Source: Candidatus Borrarchaeota archaeon
Lineage (GTDB): Archaea > Asgardarchaeota > Sifarchaeia > Borrarchaeales > Borrarchaeaceae
Direction of reading: 5' to 3'
DNA: 8,325 bases
NCBI GenBank assembly: GCA_016840645.1
Contig: JAEORY010000163.1
Location: 1 to 8,325 of the forward strand
Positions 1 to 6,980 of the stretch are shown in pieces. Numbering within the stretch: the stretch's first letter is position 1; each line of letters begins with the position of its first letter. The position numbers were made by a program, and so were the translations under genes. The notes under the pieces were generated by a model. It worked only from the letters and a program-made list of their open reading frames with translations, did no database searches and was not told the DNA's origin.

Positions 1-919
1 CATCTATTTTTCCAATATTAGATGTTGACAAATCATGTGATTCAAGAAGTTCGATCGCCATTGAGATATGATTTGGCTTAATCGTAAGTATATACCCTGT
101 AGAAATGAAAATTTTTGTCCAGTGGTCAAGTGGGACCTGCTCAGGTTTATTTTTCTCAATTTGGTTTAGGTCGATAATAGCACCAACTTTACTTGCCTCG
201 AAGAGCATGCCAAGTGTTCCTAGAATCCCAGCGTTACTTATATCTTTGCAAGCTGTTGCAAATCCAGTTTTCCCGATTTCACAAATAGCTTGTCTCTGTC
301 GAAGTACCTCTTCCGATGTTTTCATTGAGGTACAATCCCAACCAAAAGTGTATTTTTGCCCTACATGCCCCTTTGTATCGATAGCTGAGAGTATAATATC
401 CCCTGCTCTGGCTCCACTACTTGAAATCCTGTGTTCTCTTCGAACCCTACCAATTATTCCAGCACTAGCAATATTTCTGGTGTCATTTGGGTGAGTGTGC
501 CCACCTACAATGGGTACTCTAAATTTCTTAGATCCATCAATGATCCCCTTAACCAGTTCATCGCCAATCTTCTTTTGATTGTTCTCATATGCCAATATTA
601 AGACCATTGCTAATGGCGTACCCGCCGTTGCATATATGTCATTTACATTTGCCATAACAAGTGAATAACCCGCCATATATGGATTGACTTCAATGAATTT
701 CTCAGTTATGCTATCCGCATGGAATACTACCTCATAGTCTGATTTTGTATCAAATTCAACGCTCGCACAATCTTCACCTTTGAATAAAATAACGTGAGGT
801 GATTTGAATCCATTGATTTCCAATTCCTTAAGGATCGGTTCGGTATTTTTTTTCGCTTTTATTGCTGGAAATTCTTTCAGGTCGGATAAGAATTTGTTGA
901 AATTCAATTTCATTATCAT
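1..919 (-). CDS. AIR-synthase-related protein (PurM/SelD/ThiL superfamily), C-terminus cut by window edge
   Basis: About 306 residues are visible and the frame is still open at base 1, so the C-terminus is missing. Family members are usually near 320 residues, so probably only a short tail is lost. PurM-superfamily landmarks appear in order: a GEDC stretch (about 49-52) in place of the usual GDDA nucleotide loop, HADSI (68-72), ANVNDIYATAGTPLAM (90-105) corresponding to the ATP/Mg-binding VNDI segment, VPIVGGHTHP (135-144), and KDISNAGILGTLGML (225-239). The pattern is closest to the families known as sll0787-type AIR-synthase-related protein and methanogenesis marker protein 2, which look alike; I cannot choose between them. 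These proteins are presumed ATP-dependent, phosphoryl-transfer-type enzymes, and the substrate is unknown. The start is uncertain: ATGs lie at 934, 919 and 913, none with a convincing SD. It is transcribed divergently from the DUF47 gene. Confidence 0.85.
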   Translation of the reverse strand, partial: MIMKLNFNKFLSDLKEFPAIKAKKNTEPILKELEINGFKSPHVILFKGEDCASVEFDTKSDYEVVFHADSITEKFIEVNPYMAGYSLVMANVNDIYATAGTPLAMVLILAYENNQKKIGDELVKGIIDGSKKFRVPIVGGHTHPNDTRNIASAGIIGRVRREHRISSSGARAGDIILSAIDTKGHVGQKYTFGWDCTSMKTSEEVLRQRQAICEIGKTGFATACKDISNAGILGTLGMLFEASKVGAIIDLNQIEKNKPEQVPLDHWTKIFISTGYILTIKPNHISMAIELLESHDLSTSNIGKID

Positions 920-1005
920 CACAAAGTGTATCATTGGTTTTCCGATACAATGAATGTCATTGCTAATTCCAATTAAAACTTCTGCAGAAACTCAAAAACC
1001 AAAAA

Positions 1006-1045
1006 CTATAAGTTTCTAAAACTTGACTATTAGTTTCTTAAAGTT
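1006..1045. repeat. Pair of 19-bp direct repeats in the divergent promoter region, possible operator
   Basis: CTATAAGTTTCTAAAACTT (1006-1024) and CTATTAGTTTCTTAAAGTT (1027-1045) match at 16 of 19 positions and start exactly 21 bp apart, about two helical turns. The first copy contains a perfect inverted repeat, AAGTTT-CTA-AAACTT (1010-1024); the second has a degenerate version. They sit between the divergent AIR-synthase-related and DUF47 genes, 34 bp before the DUF47 start, where an archaeal TATA box or operator is expected. Binding by a dimeric regulator is inference. Confidence 0.45.
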
Positions 1046-1078
1046 ATTTTTTGTGATTAGAAATGGGCGTGTGAATAT

Positions 1079-1747
1079 ATGAGCGGTCTTCTTGAATGGT
1101 TTAAAACAAGACGTGAATCTGAAGTAATTCGAAAAACAAGGGAACATGCCTTAAAAGTGAATCAAGTTGTTAAAGAAACACAAGCCTTCATTAAGAAGGC
1201 TTTTGAAGGCAAAACTCCCAAAAGAACTCAAAAAAGAACTGAACAAATCGAACATGAGGCTGATATTTTACGAAGAGAAATTTTCTCAATTTTAACGACT
1301 GGAGAACTCAGCAAGCCAAATGAGAGAGAAGACCTAATGCATATAGTCAAAAGGATGGACGATGTCGCAAAAAATGCCAATGCAGCGGTCAGAAGATTGG
1401 CTGTACTTAATGTGGGAGCATTTCCAGATGAACTCAAAGATTTGGTTTCAAAGATGATGTCACATTCATTAGAATGTAGTGACATGCTAAAGGAATGTAT
1501 TGAAAAACTCGGAATTGATGCATCAGAAATTTTGCGTCTTACAGACAGGATTGGGAATATTGAACACGAGGTTGATCTCTTGAATTCAAAAGTTAAAAGC
1601 TTTTTAATTAAGTCTAACCTCACAGTGAACCCGTTTGAAGCGATAGTAGTTCACGAATTTATTGAACGTATTGAAAACATTTCAGATGCATGTGAGGATA
1701 CAGCCGACATAGTTAAATTGATGGCTTTGCGAGATGAAGTAAGATAA
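1079..1747 (+). CDS. DUF47 / PhoU-divergent family protein (TIGR00153-like)
   Basis: A 222-residue, all-helical, highly charged cytoplasmic protein of the usual size for PF01865 (PhoU_div). It opens with MSGLLEWF. Two PhoU-like halves carry acidic E-x3-D metal-site motifs: E58-D62 (IEHEAD), E162-D166 (IEHEVD) and E199-D203 (IENISD), plus the RMDDVAKNANAA helix (92-103). Known relatives are usually encoded beside a Pit-type phosphate permease and are thought to regulate it. Here no Pit gene is adjacent: the downstream neighbour is a convergent ABC importer operon and the upstream neighbour is divergent, so it looks monocistronic. ATG at 1079 is preceded by only a weak SD-like GGGCGTG, and transcription may start close to the ATG. 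Upstream lies a paired repeat (1006-1045) that could control it. The family call is firm; a phosphate role is inferred from the family. Confidence 0.9.
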   Translation: MSGLLEWFKTRRESEVIRKTREHALKVNQVVKETQAFIKKAFEGKTPKRTQKRTEQIEHEADILRREIFSILTTGELSKPNEREDLMHIVKRMDDVAKNANAAVRRLAVLNVGAFPDELKDLVSKMMSHSLECSDMLKECIEKLGIDASEILRLTDRIGNIEHEVDLLNSKVKSFLIKSNLTVNPFEAIVVHEFIERIENISDACEDTADIVKLMALRDEVR

Positions 1748-1775
1748 CTAATCTTATATCGTCTAACTTATAATG

Positions 1776-1795
1776 TACAAAGTTTTTTGCTTTAA
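1776..1795 (+). terminator. T-rich transcription end of the DUF47 gene
   Basis: A T-run (AAAGTTTTTTGCTTT) lies about 30 bp after the DUF47 stop in the short convergent gap before the end of the ABC operon. Archaeal termination commonly uses oligo-T tracts without a hairpin, and no clear stem is seen. No comparably strong T-run is visible for the minus-strand operon in this gap. Confidence 0.4.
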
Positions 1796-1819
1796 GGTTA
1801 AAATCATTTAACAAGATAT

Positions 1820-2929
1820 TTATTCCAGTTCTAAAGCCTTCTCCAGCCCTTCTTCTGGATAATCAAAAATTAGAGTCTCTCTTGGATGAAAATATATAGT
1901 TACTAGGTCACCTTCTTCGAACCATTCGTGTGTTGCCTTTTCTTTAACTATTACCCTTTCTTTATTTTCAAGGTAGACTTCGTATCTGTTCGTACCGCTA
2001 ATGAATTGTGAACTTTCAATTTCTCCGTGAAAATGATTTGGCTCATTTATGTTTATCTTTTGCCTAATTTGAATATCTTCAGCTCTTATTCCAAGAACAA
2101 TTCGGGAATTTTCAGCTTTGGATGTCTTGTTAGTTTCTGCTCTTAAGCCATCATCAAGTTCTATTAGTGTCGAATTCTTCTCTACTTTCTGAATTTTGCC
2201 TACAAAGAAATTAGTATCACTGAGAAAATTTGCAACAAAAATACTTTGTGGATTCTCATATACTTCAACTGGCGTACCAATTTGGATAAGAGTTCCTTCT
2301 CTTAAGATAGCAATTCTATCTGCTATTAAAAAGGCTTCAGTAATATCATTAGTCGCGTGGATTGCCGTTATCTTCAAATCTTTTACAATTTTTCGGAGTT
2401 CATTACGTAATGCCATTCTTATTCTTGCATCTAATGCACCAAGCGGTTCATCCAAAAGTAGTAACTTTGCCCCACTCATCAATGTACGTGCTAATGCCAC
2501 TCTTTGTTTCATTCCACCACTTAGTTCTTTTGGAAGGGCACCTCCCCTTCCAGTAAGTACCATAAGTTCTAACATTTCTCGGGCACTTTGTCTAGATTCT
2601 TTTAAATTCTCTCCTTTAACTCTAGGAGAATATATCAAATTTTCGACGACATCTAGATGAGGAAATAATGCATATCGCGCAAAAACAAAACCTATGTTAC
2701 GGTTTTCTGTAGTTATATTATTTACGCTCAACTTATCGATATAGATCTCGCCTCCCTTATCGGGCTGGATTAAACCAGCAATTAAGAGAAGTGTAGTAGT
2801 TTTACCACTACCGGTGGGTCCCAGCAATATAAGGTATTCGCCGTTGTTTATAGTTAAATTAAGATCATTTAATGCAACAAGGTTCTCATATTTTTTTGTA
2901 ATATGCATTAGTTCAACTTTAGGTGACAT
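1820..2929 (-). CDS. ABC importer ATPase B, MalK/ModC-like, lacking Q-loop Gln and switch His
   Basis: A 369-residue nucleotide-binding subunit with a C-terminal TOBE-type domain (about 240-369), the usual length for MalK/UgpC/ModC proteins. Intact motifs: Walker A GPTGSGKT (37-44), signature LSGGM (136-140), Walker B LLLLDE (156-161) with catalytic E161, and D-loop GALD (164-167). Two catalytic positions are changed. The Q-loop reads FVFARYALFP, so the usual Gln is A84. The H-loop reads HATND, so the switch His is N194. Both were checked in the DNA: codon GCG for A84 and AAT for N194. Its partner ATPase A has the opposite defects, so this subunit probably supplies the working signature motif to a shared ATP site. 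It is the last gene of the operon, 24 bp after ATPase A, with SD GAGGTTG at 2938-2944. Substrate unknown. Confidence 0.92.
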   Translation of the reverse strand: MSPKVELMHITKKYENLVALNDLNLTINNGEYLILLGPTGSGKTTTLLLIAGLIQPDKGGEIYIDKLSVNNITTENRNIGFVFARYALFPHLDVVENLIYSPRVKGENLKESRQSAREMLELMVLTGRGGALPKELSGGMKQRVALARTLMSGAKLLLLDEPLGALDARIRMALRNELRKIVKDLKITAIHATNDITEAFLIADRIAILREGTLIQIGTPVEVYENPQSIFVANFLSDTNFFVGKIQKVEKNSTLIELDDGLRAETNKTSKAENSRIVLGIRAEDIQIRQKININEPNHFHGEIESSQFISGTNRYEVYLENKERVIVKEKATHEWFEEGDLVTIYFHPRETLIFDYPEEGLEKALELE

Positions 2930-2937
2930 TCGTAATT

Positions 2938-2944
2938 CAACCTC
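2938..2944 (-). promoter_or_regulatory. Shine-Dalgarno site for ATPase B
   Basis: GAGGTTG on the minus strand, 8 nt before the ATG at 2929, lies in the 24-bp gap after the ATPase A stop. It supports both the start and translation from a polycistronic message. Confidence 0.6.
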
Positions 2945-2953
2945 TACATTTGA

Positions 2954-4075
2954 CTATTCTAAAGATAAATGAGGTGCAAGCCCGTCGCTTGGATATGGGA
3001 AAACAACAGCCCATGAGGTATCCATTTGAACCGTTACAATATCTTCAATGTTAAAGGACGGTGGAACACGAGCAAATTCCTTTACTCCTACTGTCTCACC
3101 TGTATCCAGCTTTACCGTCCAGCTGTGCCTATCTCCTAGAAATCTATACTCAATTATCTTTCCTGGGATGAAATTGAGAGCGTTAAGTCTTTCAATAGAA
3201 TGTATTTTCAATAATTCTTCACGAATGCTTATAACAACACGCTTGCCCAGTTTTATTGCCTTTTCATTGATTCTAAGTATGGATCCATCTCGTAATCGTA
3301 TTTCTGATCCTATTTCAGTAACATTTGAAACTACACCTTCAATAAAATTTGACTCGCCAAGGAAATTTGCTACGAAAATGTCATTCGGTGTGTAGTAAAG
3401 TTCTGTAGGTTTGCCTATCTGAACGATCCTTCCTTTTCTCATAACAATTATTCTATCAGCAATTGCCATAGCTTGTAACTGATCGTGTGTTACATGAATT
3501 GCCGTTAATTTATTCTTTTTTACAATCTTGCGCAGTTCGTGCTGAAAAATAGCTTTCACTTTTGGGTCTAGAGCCCCTAGAGCTTCATCAAATAGCATAA
3601 GTTTAGCGCCAGTAGCTAAAGCTCTAGCGATCCCAACGCGTTGTAATTCAGGTGTGTTCAGTTCATCAGGGAAATCATTCACCTTATCTGTCAGTTTTGT
3701 AGTCTCTAAAGCCTCCCAAACACGTTTTTCAATTTCCATTTCATCTAATCCTCTCAACTTAGGACCATATCCTACATTATCCCAGACGTCCCAAAATGGA
3801 AAAATCTCAAAATGCTGAAAGACGAAACCAATATCACGATCGCCAGGTGGAGCATATGTCACGTCTTTTCCGTCAATAAAGACTTCACCTTCAGTAGGTA
3901 ATGTTAGACCGGCAATGATTCGTAATGTCGTTGTTTTACCGCAACCGCTTGGACCTAGTAATGCTACGTATTCTCCATTACGAACTGTCAAATTAACTGA
4001 ATCGACAGCGATGACCTTGTCATAATGTTTTGAGATATTGCTTAATTTTATCTCTGGCATTTTTACGCTTTCCAT
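2954..4075 (-). CDS. ABC importer ATPase A, MalK/ModC-like, with degenerate signature motif
   Basis: A 373-residue nucleotide-binding subunit with a C-terminal TOBE-type regulatory domain (about 243-373). Intact motifs: Walker A GPSGCGKT (41-48), Q-loop FVFQHFEIFP with Q87, Walker B LMLFDE with catalytic E164, D-loop GALD (167-170) and switch H197 (HVTHD). The family signature LSGGQ is replaced by LNTPE (139-143, in FPDELNTPELQRV), and the residue after Walker B is Ala instead of Pro. The reading was checked in the DNA and is in frame, so it is not an obvious sequencing slip. This subunit should hydrolyse ATP with the signature of ATPase B but cannot offer a normal signature in return. The ATG at 4075 has no SD. 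An internal ATG at 4060 (MPEIKLSNI) has GGAAAG 7 nt upstream and is an equally good start. It lies 12 bp after the permease stop. Confidence 0.92.
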   Translation of the reverse strand: MESVKMPEIKLSNISKHYDKVIAVDSVNLTVRNGEYVALLGPSGCGKTTTLRIIAGLTLPTEGEVFIDGKDVTYAPPGDRDIGFVFQHFEIFPFWDVWDNVGYGPKLRGLDEMEIEKRVWEALETTKLTDKVNDFPDELNTPELQRVGIARALATGAKLMLFDEALGALDPKVKAIFQHELRKIVKKNKLTAIHVTHDQLQAMAIADRIIVMRKGRIVQIGKPTELYYTPNDIFVANFLGESNFIEGVVSNVTEIGSEIRLRDGSILRINEKAIKLGKRVVISIREELLKIHSIERLNALNFIPGKIIEYRFLGDRHSWTVKLDTGETVGVKEFARVPPSFNIEDIVTVQMDTSWAVVFPYPSDGLAPHLSLE

Positions 4076-4087
4076 ATGTTTCTACTT

Positions 4088-5785
4088 TCATTTCCATTCT
4101 TCGGCTGACCTGCTAATAAAGCGTAAAGTCAATAAGAGCGCCAAAGAAATGCATATCAAAATAATGGATGCAAACGCTGCTGCAGGGAGTGCCAATGATT
4201 CTACTAAATCCACAATATACACAGGAACTGTTCGTGATAAGCCCATTACAACAATTGTAGCGCCAGTTTCTCCGAGCGATCGTGTGAACACCATGATTGC
4301 ACCTGCTAGAATACCGCGTCCAGTTAATCGAAGGGAGACAGTTCGAAATGTTGTAAGGTCAGATGCCCCGAGCGTTCTTGCGACTTCTTCGTAGCCTGGG
4401 TCGATTCCTTCTATAACTGCAATAACAGGACGGATGAAATACGGATATGTGAAGATAATATGAACCATAAGAATCAACCAAAAGCCTGGATTAATAATAC
4501 CTCTCCAGAATAGGAACGCTGAAAAACCAATTGCAGAAGATGGAACTGCAAGAGGGATGTCAATCATTGCGTCAAGTATACCATTAATTTTGCCCCATTT
4601 GCGTCGAACTAAAATAAAAGCCATCGGTAGCCCACAAGCTAGATTTATTAGCGTGGCCAACGCTGCTACTTGCAAGCTAGTCACCAGAGAAATGAGTAGC
4701 CATGCCCATTTCAAATCTGGTGCTCTAAACACTTGATAAAATACGCCTGATTCAAATCTCCCAGTTGCAGGTGAACCATTCCACCATAACGCTACATATT
4801 GAAAAGTGAAGAGGCTTGGAAGAAGAATGATGATTAGAAATATAGCTATGGTCACTGAGTTTCTAAATCTTCGTTGCCACATGCCACTTAAAAACTGTTC
4901 AGGACGTGGCCATACTTTCTCAATCGGAAATCCAACTTTTCGTGCCATAAACCTAACTAAAACTAGCATTACTACAGCTATAGTTACAAGTATCATCGAT
5001 AGAAATGCAGTGGCAGGAATTAATAGTAATTTTCTCCAGGACACTATGAGTATTGGTGCTGTTTCATATACGCCTGCCACAATCAATGTCGCGCCAGTTT
5101 CTCCCAAACTTCTGGTAAATGAAAGTATTGCGCCTGCAATAAGACCTTCTTTCATTAAGGGCATACTTATAGTGCGCCAAGTAGTGAACCCCGAAGCACC
5201 CAAGGTTTTTGCTGCATCCTCATAGGTCTTATCAATCCCCAATATCACAGCTTTTAGTGATCTTACGATATAAGGGTATGTAAACGCTACATGAGCTAAA
5301 ATGATCAAAAGCGGACCACGGGATACAAGACCTGTTTCCAAGCCAAAAAGCACCGAAATCCCACTGCGGCTACCCCAGAACAAGAATATACTAAAACCAA
5401 GGGCTGCTGTTGGAACTGCCATGGGCAGATCTACCAGGGTATCCAAAATTTCTTTTCCTTTAAACTCATATCGGGCAATTATGATGGCCATCGGTAATCC
5501 AATTGCTATATTAATAACTGTCGCAATGGCCGCAATCTGAAAACTCCTAATTAATGCTGTTCTCATAATCTGCCATCGAATGTCGCCGGCAATGGGGTCA
5601 TTGAAAACTGTTGTGACGACCTCATTCCAACTAAGAAACACTGCTGAAAATACAAAAATCGTTGGACCTAGGATGATCACAAAGAAAAAGGCAAGTGTTA
5701 CTCCCTCAGCGCCTAAGCGACACCATCGGTTTGATAGTTTATGCTCCAATGTTCTAATTCTTTCACTGAGCGAAGAGGTCGCCAT
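4088..5785 (-). CDS. ABC importer permease with two fused transmembrane domains (ModB/CysT/FbpB-like)
   Basis: A 565-residue membrane protein made of two homologous BPD_transp_1 halves (about 30-285 and 310-560) joined in one chain. Each half has about six hydrophobic segments and repeats the same landmarks: DLPMAVPTAALGFS (119-132) against DIPLAVPSSAIGFS (409-422), FTYPYIVR (168-175) against FTYPYFIR (445-452), the EAA-loop (EDAAKTLGAS from 189; EEVARTLGAS from 466) that docks on the ATPases, and RSLGETGAT in both (225-233 and 502-510). The EAA and RSLGETGAT pattern resembles molybdate/sulfate/tungstate and Fe(III)-type permeases, but this does not define the substrate. Each half can contact one of the two unlike ATPases encoded downstream. 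The start is firm: a strong SD lies in the end of the preceding gene, whose stop is only 2 bp upstream. Confidence 0.93.
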   Translation of the reverse strand: MATSSLSERIRTLEHKLSNRWCRLGAEGVTLAFFFVIILGPTIFVFSAVFLSWNEVVTTVFNDPIAGDIRWQIMRTALIRSFQIAAIATVINIAIGLPMAIIIARYEFKGKEILDTLVDLPMAVPTAALGFSIFLFWGSRSGISVLFGLETGLVSRGPLLIILAHVAFTYPYIVRSLKAVILGIDKTYEDAAKTLGASGFTTWRTISMPLMKEGLIAGAILSFTRSLGETGATLIVAGVYETAPILIVSWRKLLLIPATAFLSMILVTIAVVMLVLVRFMARKVGFPIEKVWPRPEQFLSGMWQRRFRNSVTIAIFLIIILLPSLFTFQYVALWWNGSPATGRFESGVFYQVFRAPDLKWAWLLISLVTSLQVAALATLINLACGLPMAFILVRRKWGKINGILDAMIDIPLAVPSSAIGFSAFLFWRGIINPGFWLILMVHIIFTYPYFIRPVIAVIEGIDPGYEEVARTLGASDLTTFRTVSLRLTGRGILAGAIMVFTRSLGETGATIVVMGLSRTVPVYIVDLVESLALPAAAFASIILICISLALLLTLRFISRSAEEWK

Positions 5786-5787
5786 TT

Positions 5788-6975
5788 TTAACCTCCTTTT
5801 GCTTTAGAGACTTCCCATAGATCATTAATGCGGAGAAGCACTTCACCCTGGGGGGAGGAATGCAAAGGTATAGTCAACATAGGTTCGACTCCATTTTGCG
5901 AGTTGAAAACGTCGGTTGGCACTTCAGACGTGCTGAATAATCTAAATCCATGTTCAGGTGCCAATTCCAAAATTTCTTCGGATTTAAGAAACCTGAAAAA
6001 CTCTCCTGCAGCCCATCTTTGCCTATCGCTCACCCATGGGGCGTCTAGAATACAAAATGGATGATCTGAAAGTAATACTCCTTCTTCAGGATAAATGGCT
6101 TTCAACTTCTGGTTCCAAACGGCTTGTGGATCTCCAGCTGAATTCTTTTCAATAATTAGGTTCTCATAAACGATGAAAACATTTAATCCGTTAGGACCTG
6201 TTTCAGTAGCTTGGTCAATGAGAAAACCTGTGCTTTCGCCGTAGTAAACAGCCTTTGCTTCAAGTTCTGTCATCCATTGTTTTACTGAGGCATCTTTTAA
6301 GTCGTCTAATGACAATTCCGATGGATTCTTTGAGGTTGCAACAGCCGCTTCTAGAATGACCGCCATGAAACCTGAATTACTTAACTGCGGGTTTGTATGT
6401 GCAAATAAAAGGTCGCTATCCGGAAGTATCGCTAAGTCGTGAAGGCTTTGGAATCCTGTTATTCCTTTCGCGTAACTCTCCCACGTGCCTATGATAATCG
6501 GAGAATAAATGAAAGTCTCCCATTCGGTAACAAGAAGTTCGCTGCTTCCTCGTTCTTCAGCCCACATTAAATTTGCCAAAGGAATCCATACGGTCGACGC
6601 TGGACTCCAAATAGTAGGTTTTATTCCTCCTGTGATCACACTTATCATTGATTCACGCGAGCCAAGTGGTCGAAAGAAAACCTCAATTTGCACCTCAGGA
6701 AATTCGTCCTCCCACCATTCCTCAAACAAAGGAGAGATCTCTTCAACCCATCCGCGCTTTTCAGAACCATACACCATTTCAAGCCTAATGCTTTCACCAC
6801 CGACCTGAGATACCACAAGCCCATAGAAATAACCGATGAGAACACCAATTAGAATCCCTATTAAGAATATGACTAATATCAACGTCCACGGTCTTTTTTG
6901 TAGTCTCTTTGGTCGCTCTTTAATTTCAATGCCCCCAGATCTATAACTCCAAACTACGCGATCAAACGCGATCAA
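5788..6975 (-). CDS. Membrane-anchored ABC substrate-binding protein (SBP_bac_11-like, of the type seen with vWA domains)
   Basis: About 395 residues. An N-terminal basic segment (KERPKRLQKRPW, 19-30) is followed by one membrane helix (about 31-54) and then an extracytoplasmic binding domain. There is no lipobox Cys, so it is probably a signal-anchor protein tethered outside the membrane. Domain landmarks: LEMVYGSEKRGWVEE (65-79), PLGSRES (103-109), IKPTIWSPASTVWIPL (118-133), FAHTNPQLSNSGF (191-203), and later a VYENLIIE stretch, AIYPEEGVLLSDHP and a WAAGEFFRFL helix. The WSPAS and HTNPxxSNSG pattern is typical of solute-binding domains related to those fused to von Willebrand A proteins; their ligands are mostly unknown. 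It is the first gene of a four-gene importer operon. The start is abnormal: in the sequence as given the frame has only TTG at 6975. An ATG at 6980 is out of frame because of a 10-bp tandem duplication. Confidence 0.85.
   Translation of the reverse strand: MIAFDRVVWSYRSGGIEIKERPKRLQKRPWTLILVIFLIGILIGVLIGYFYGLVVSQVGGESIRLEMVYGSEKRGWVEEISPLFEEWWEDEFPEVQIEVFFRPLGSRESMISVITGGIKPTIWSPASTVWIPLANLMWAEERGSSELLVTEWETFIYSPIIIGTWESYAKGITGFQSLHDLAILPDSDLLFAHTNPQLSNSGFMAVILEAAVATSKNPSELSLDDLKDASVKQWMTELEAKAVYYGESTGFLIDQATETGPNGLNVFIVYENLIIEKNSAGDPQAVWNQKLKAIYPEEGVLLSDHPFCILDAPWVSDRQRWAAGEFFRFLKSEEILELAPEHGFRLFSTSEVPTDVFNSQNGVEPMLTIPLHSSPQGEVLLRINDLWEVSKAKGG
5791..5798 (-). promoter_or_regulatory. Strong Shine-Dalgarno site for the permease
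   Basis: AAGGAGGT on the minus strand, 5 nt before the permease ATG, is embedded in the last codons (Lys-Gly-Gly) of the substrate-binding-protein gene. It indicates translational coupling of the two genes. Confidence 0.8.
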
Positions 6976-6976
6976 A
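6957..6976. repeat. 10-bp tandem duplication across the substrate-binding-protein start
   Basis: CGCGATCAAA occurs twice head-to-tail (6957-6966 and 6967-6976). On the minus strand the ATG at 6980-6978 is followed by both copies and meets a TGA after five codons. With one copy it would read ATG TTT GAT CGC GTA GTT and enter the substrate-binding-protein frame. Confidence 0.85.
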
Positions 6977-6980
6977 CATC

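Noticed and set aside
105..494. 129-codon plus-strand ORF at the left end
   Set aside because: It is the antisense shadow of the AIR-synthase-related gene, whose motifs read cleanly on the minus strand.
1228..1623. 131-codon minus-strand ORF opposite the DUF47 gene
   Set aside because: It is antisense to a strongly conserved gene, is Ser-rich with no recognisable domain, and has no SD. It is a frame shadow.
2196..2660. 154-codon plus-strand ORF inside ATPase B (and similar ones inside the permease, ATPase A and binding-protein genes)
   Set aside because: All lie opposite genes with intact family motifs and show no domain features of their own.
2640..3670. Sequencing error as the cause of the odd ATPase motifs
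   Set aside because: The substitutions are in-frame, flanked by normal sequence, need several base changes (GCG for Gln, the four-residue change in the signature), and are complementary between the two genes.
6645..6848. 67-codon minus-strand ORF inside the substrate-binding-protein gene
   Set aside because: Alternative frame within a gene whose own frame carries the transmembrane anchor and family motifs.
1079..6975. ABC operon as a phosphate (Pst) system because of the neighbouring PhoU-like gene
   Set aside because: DUF47 proteins usually pair with Pit permeases, the genes are convergent and separately transcribed, and the permease is a fused ModB/FbpB-like type, not PstC/PstA.
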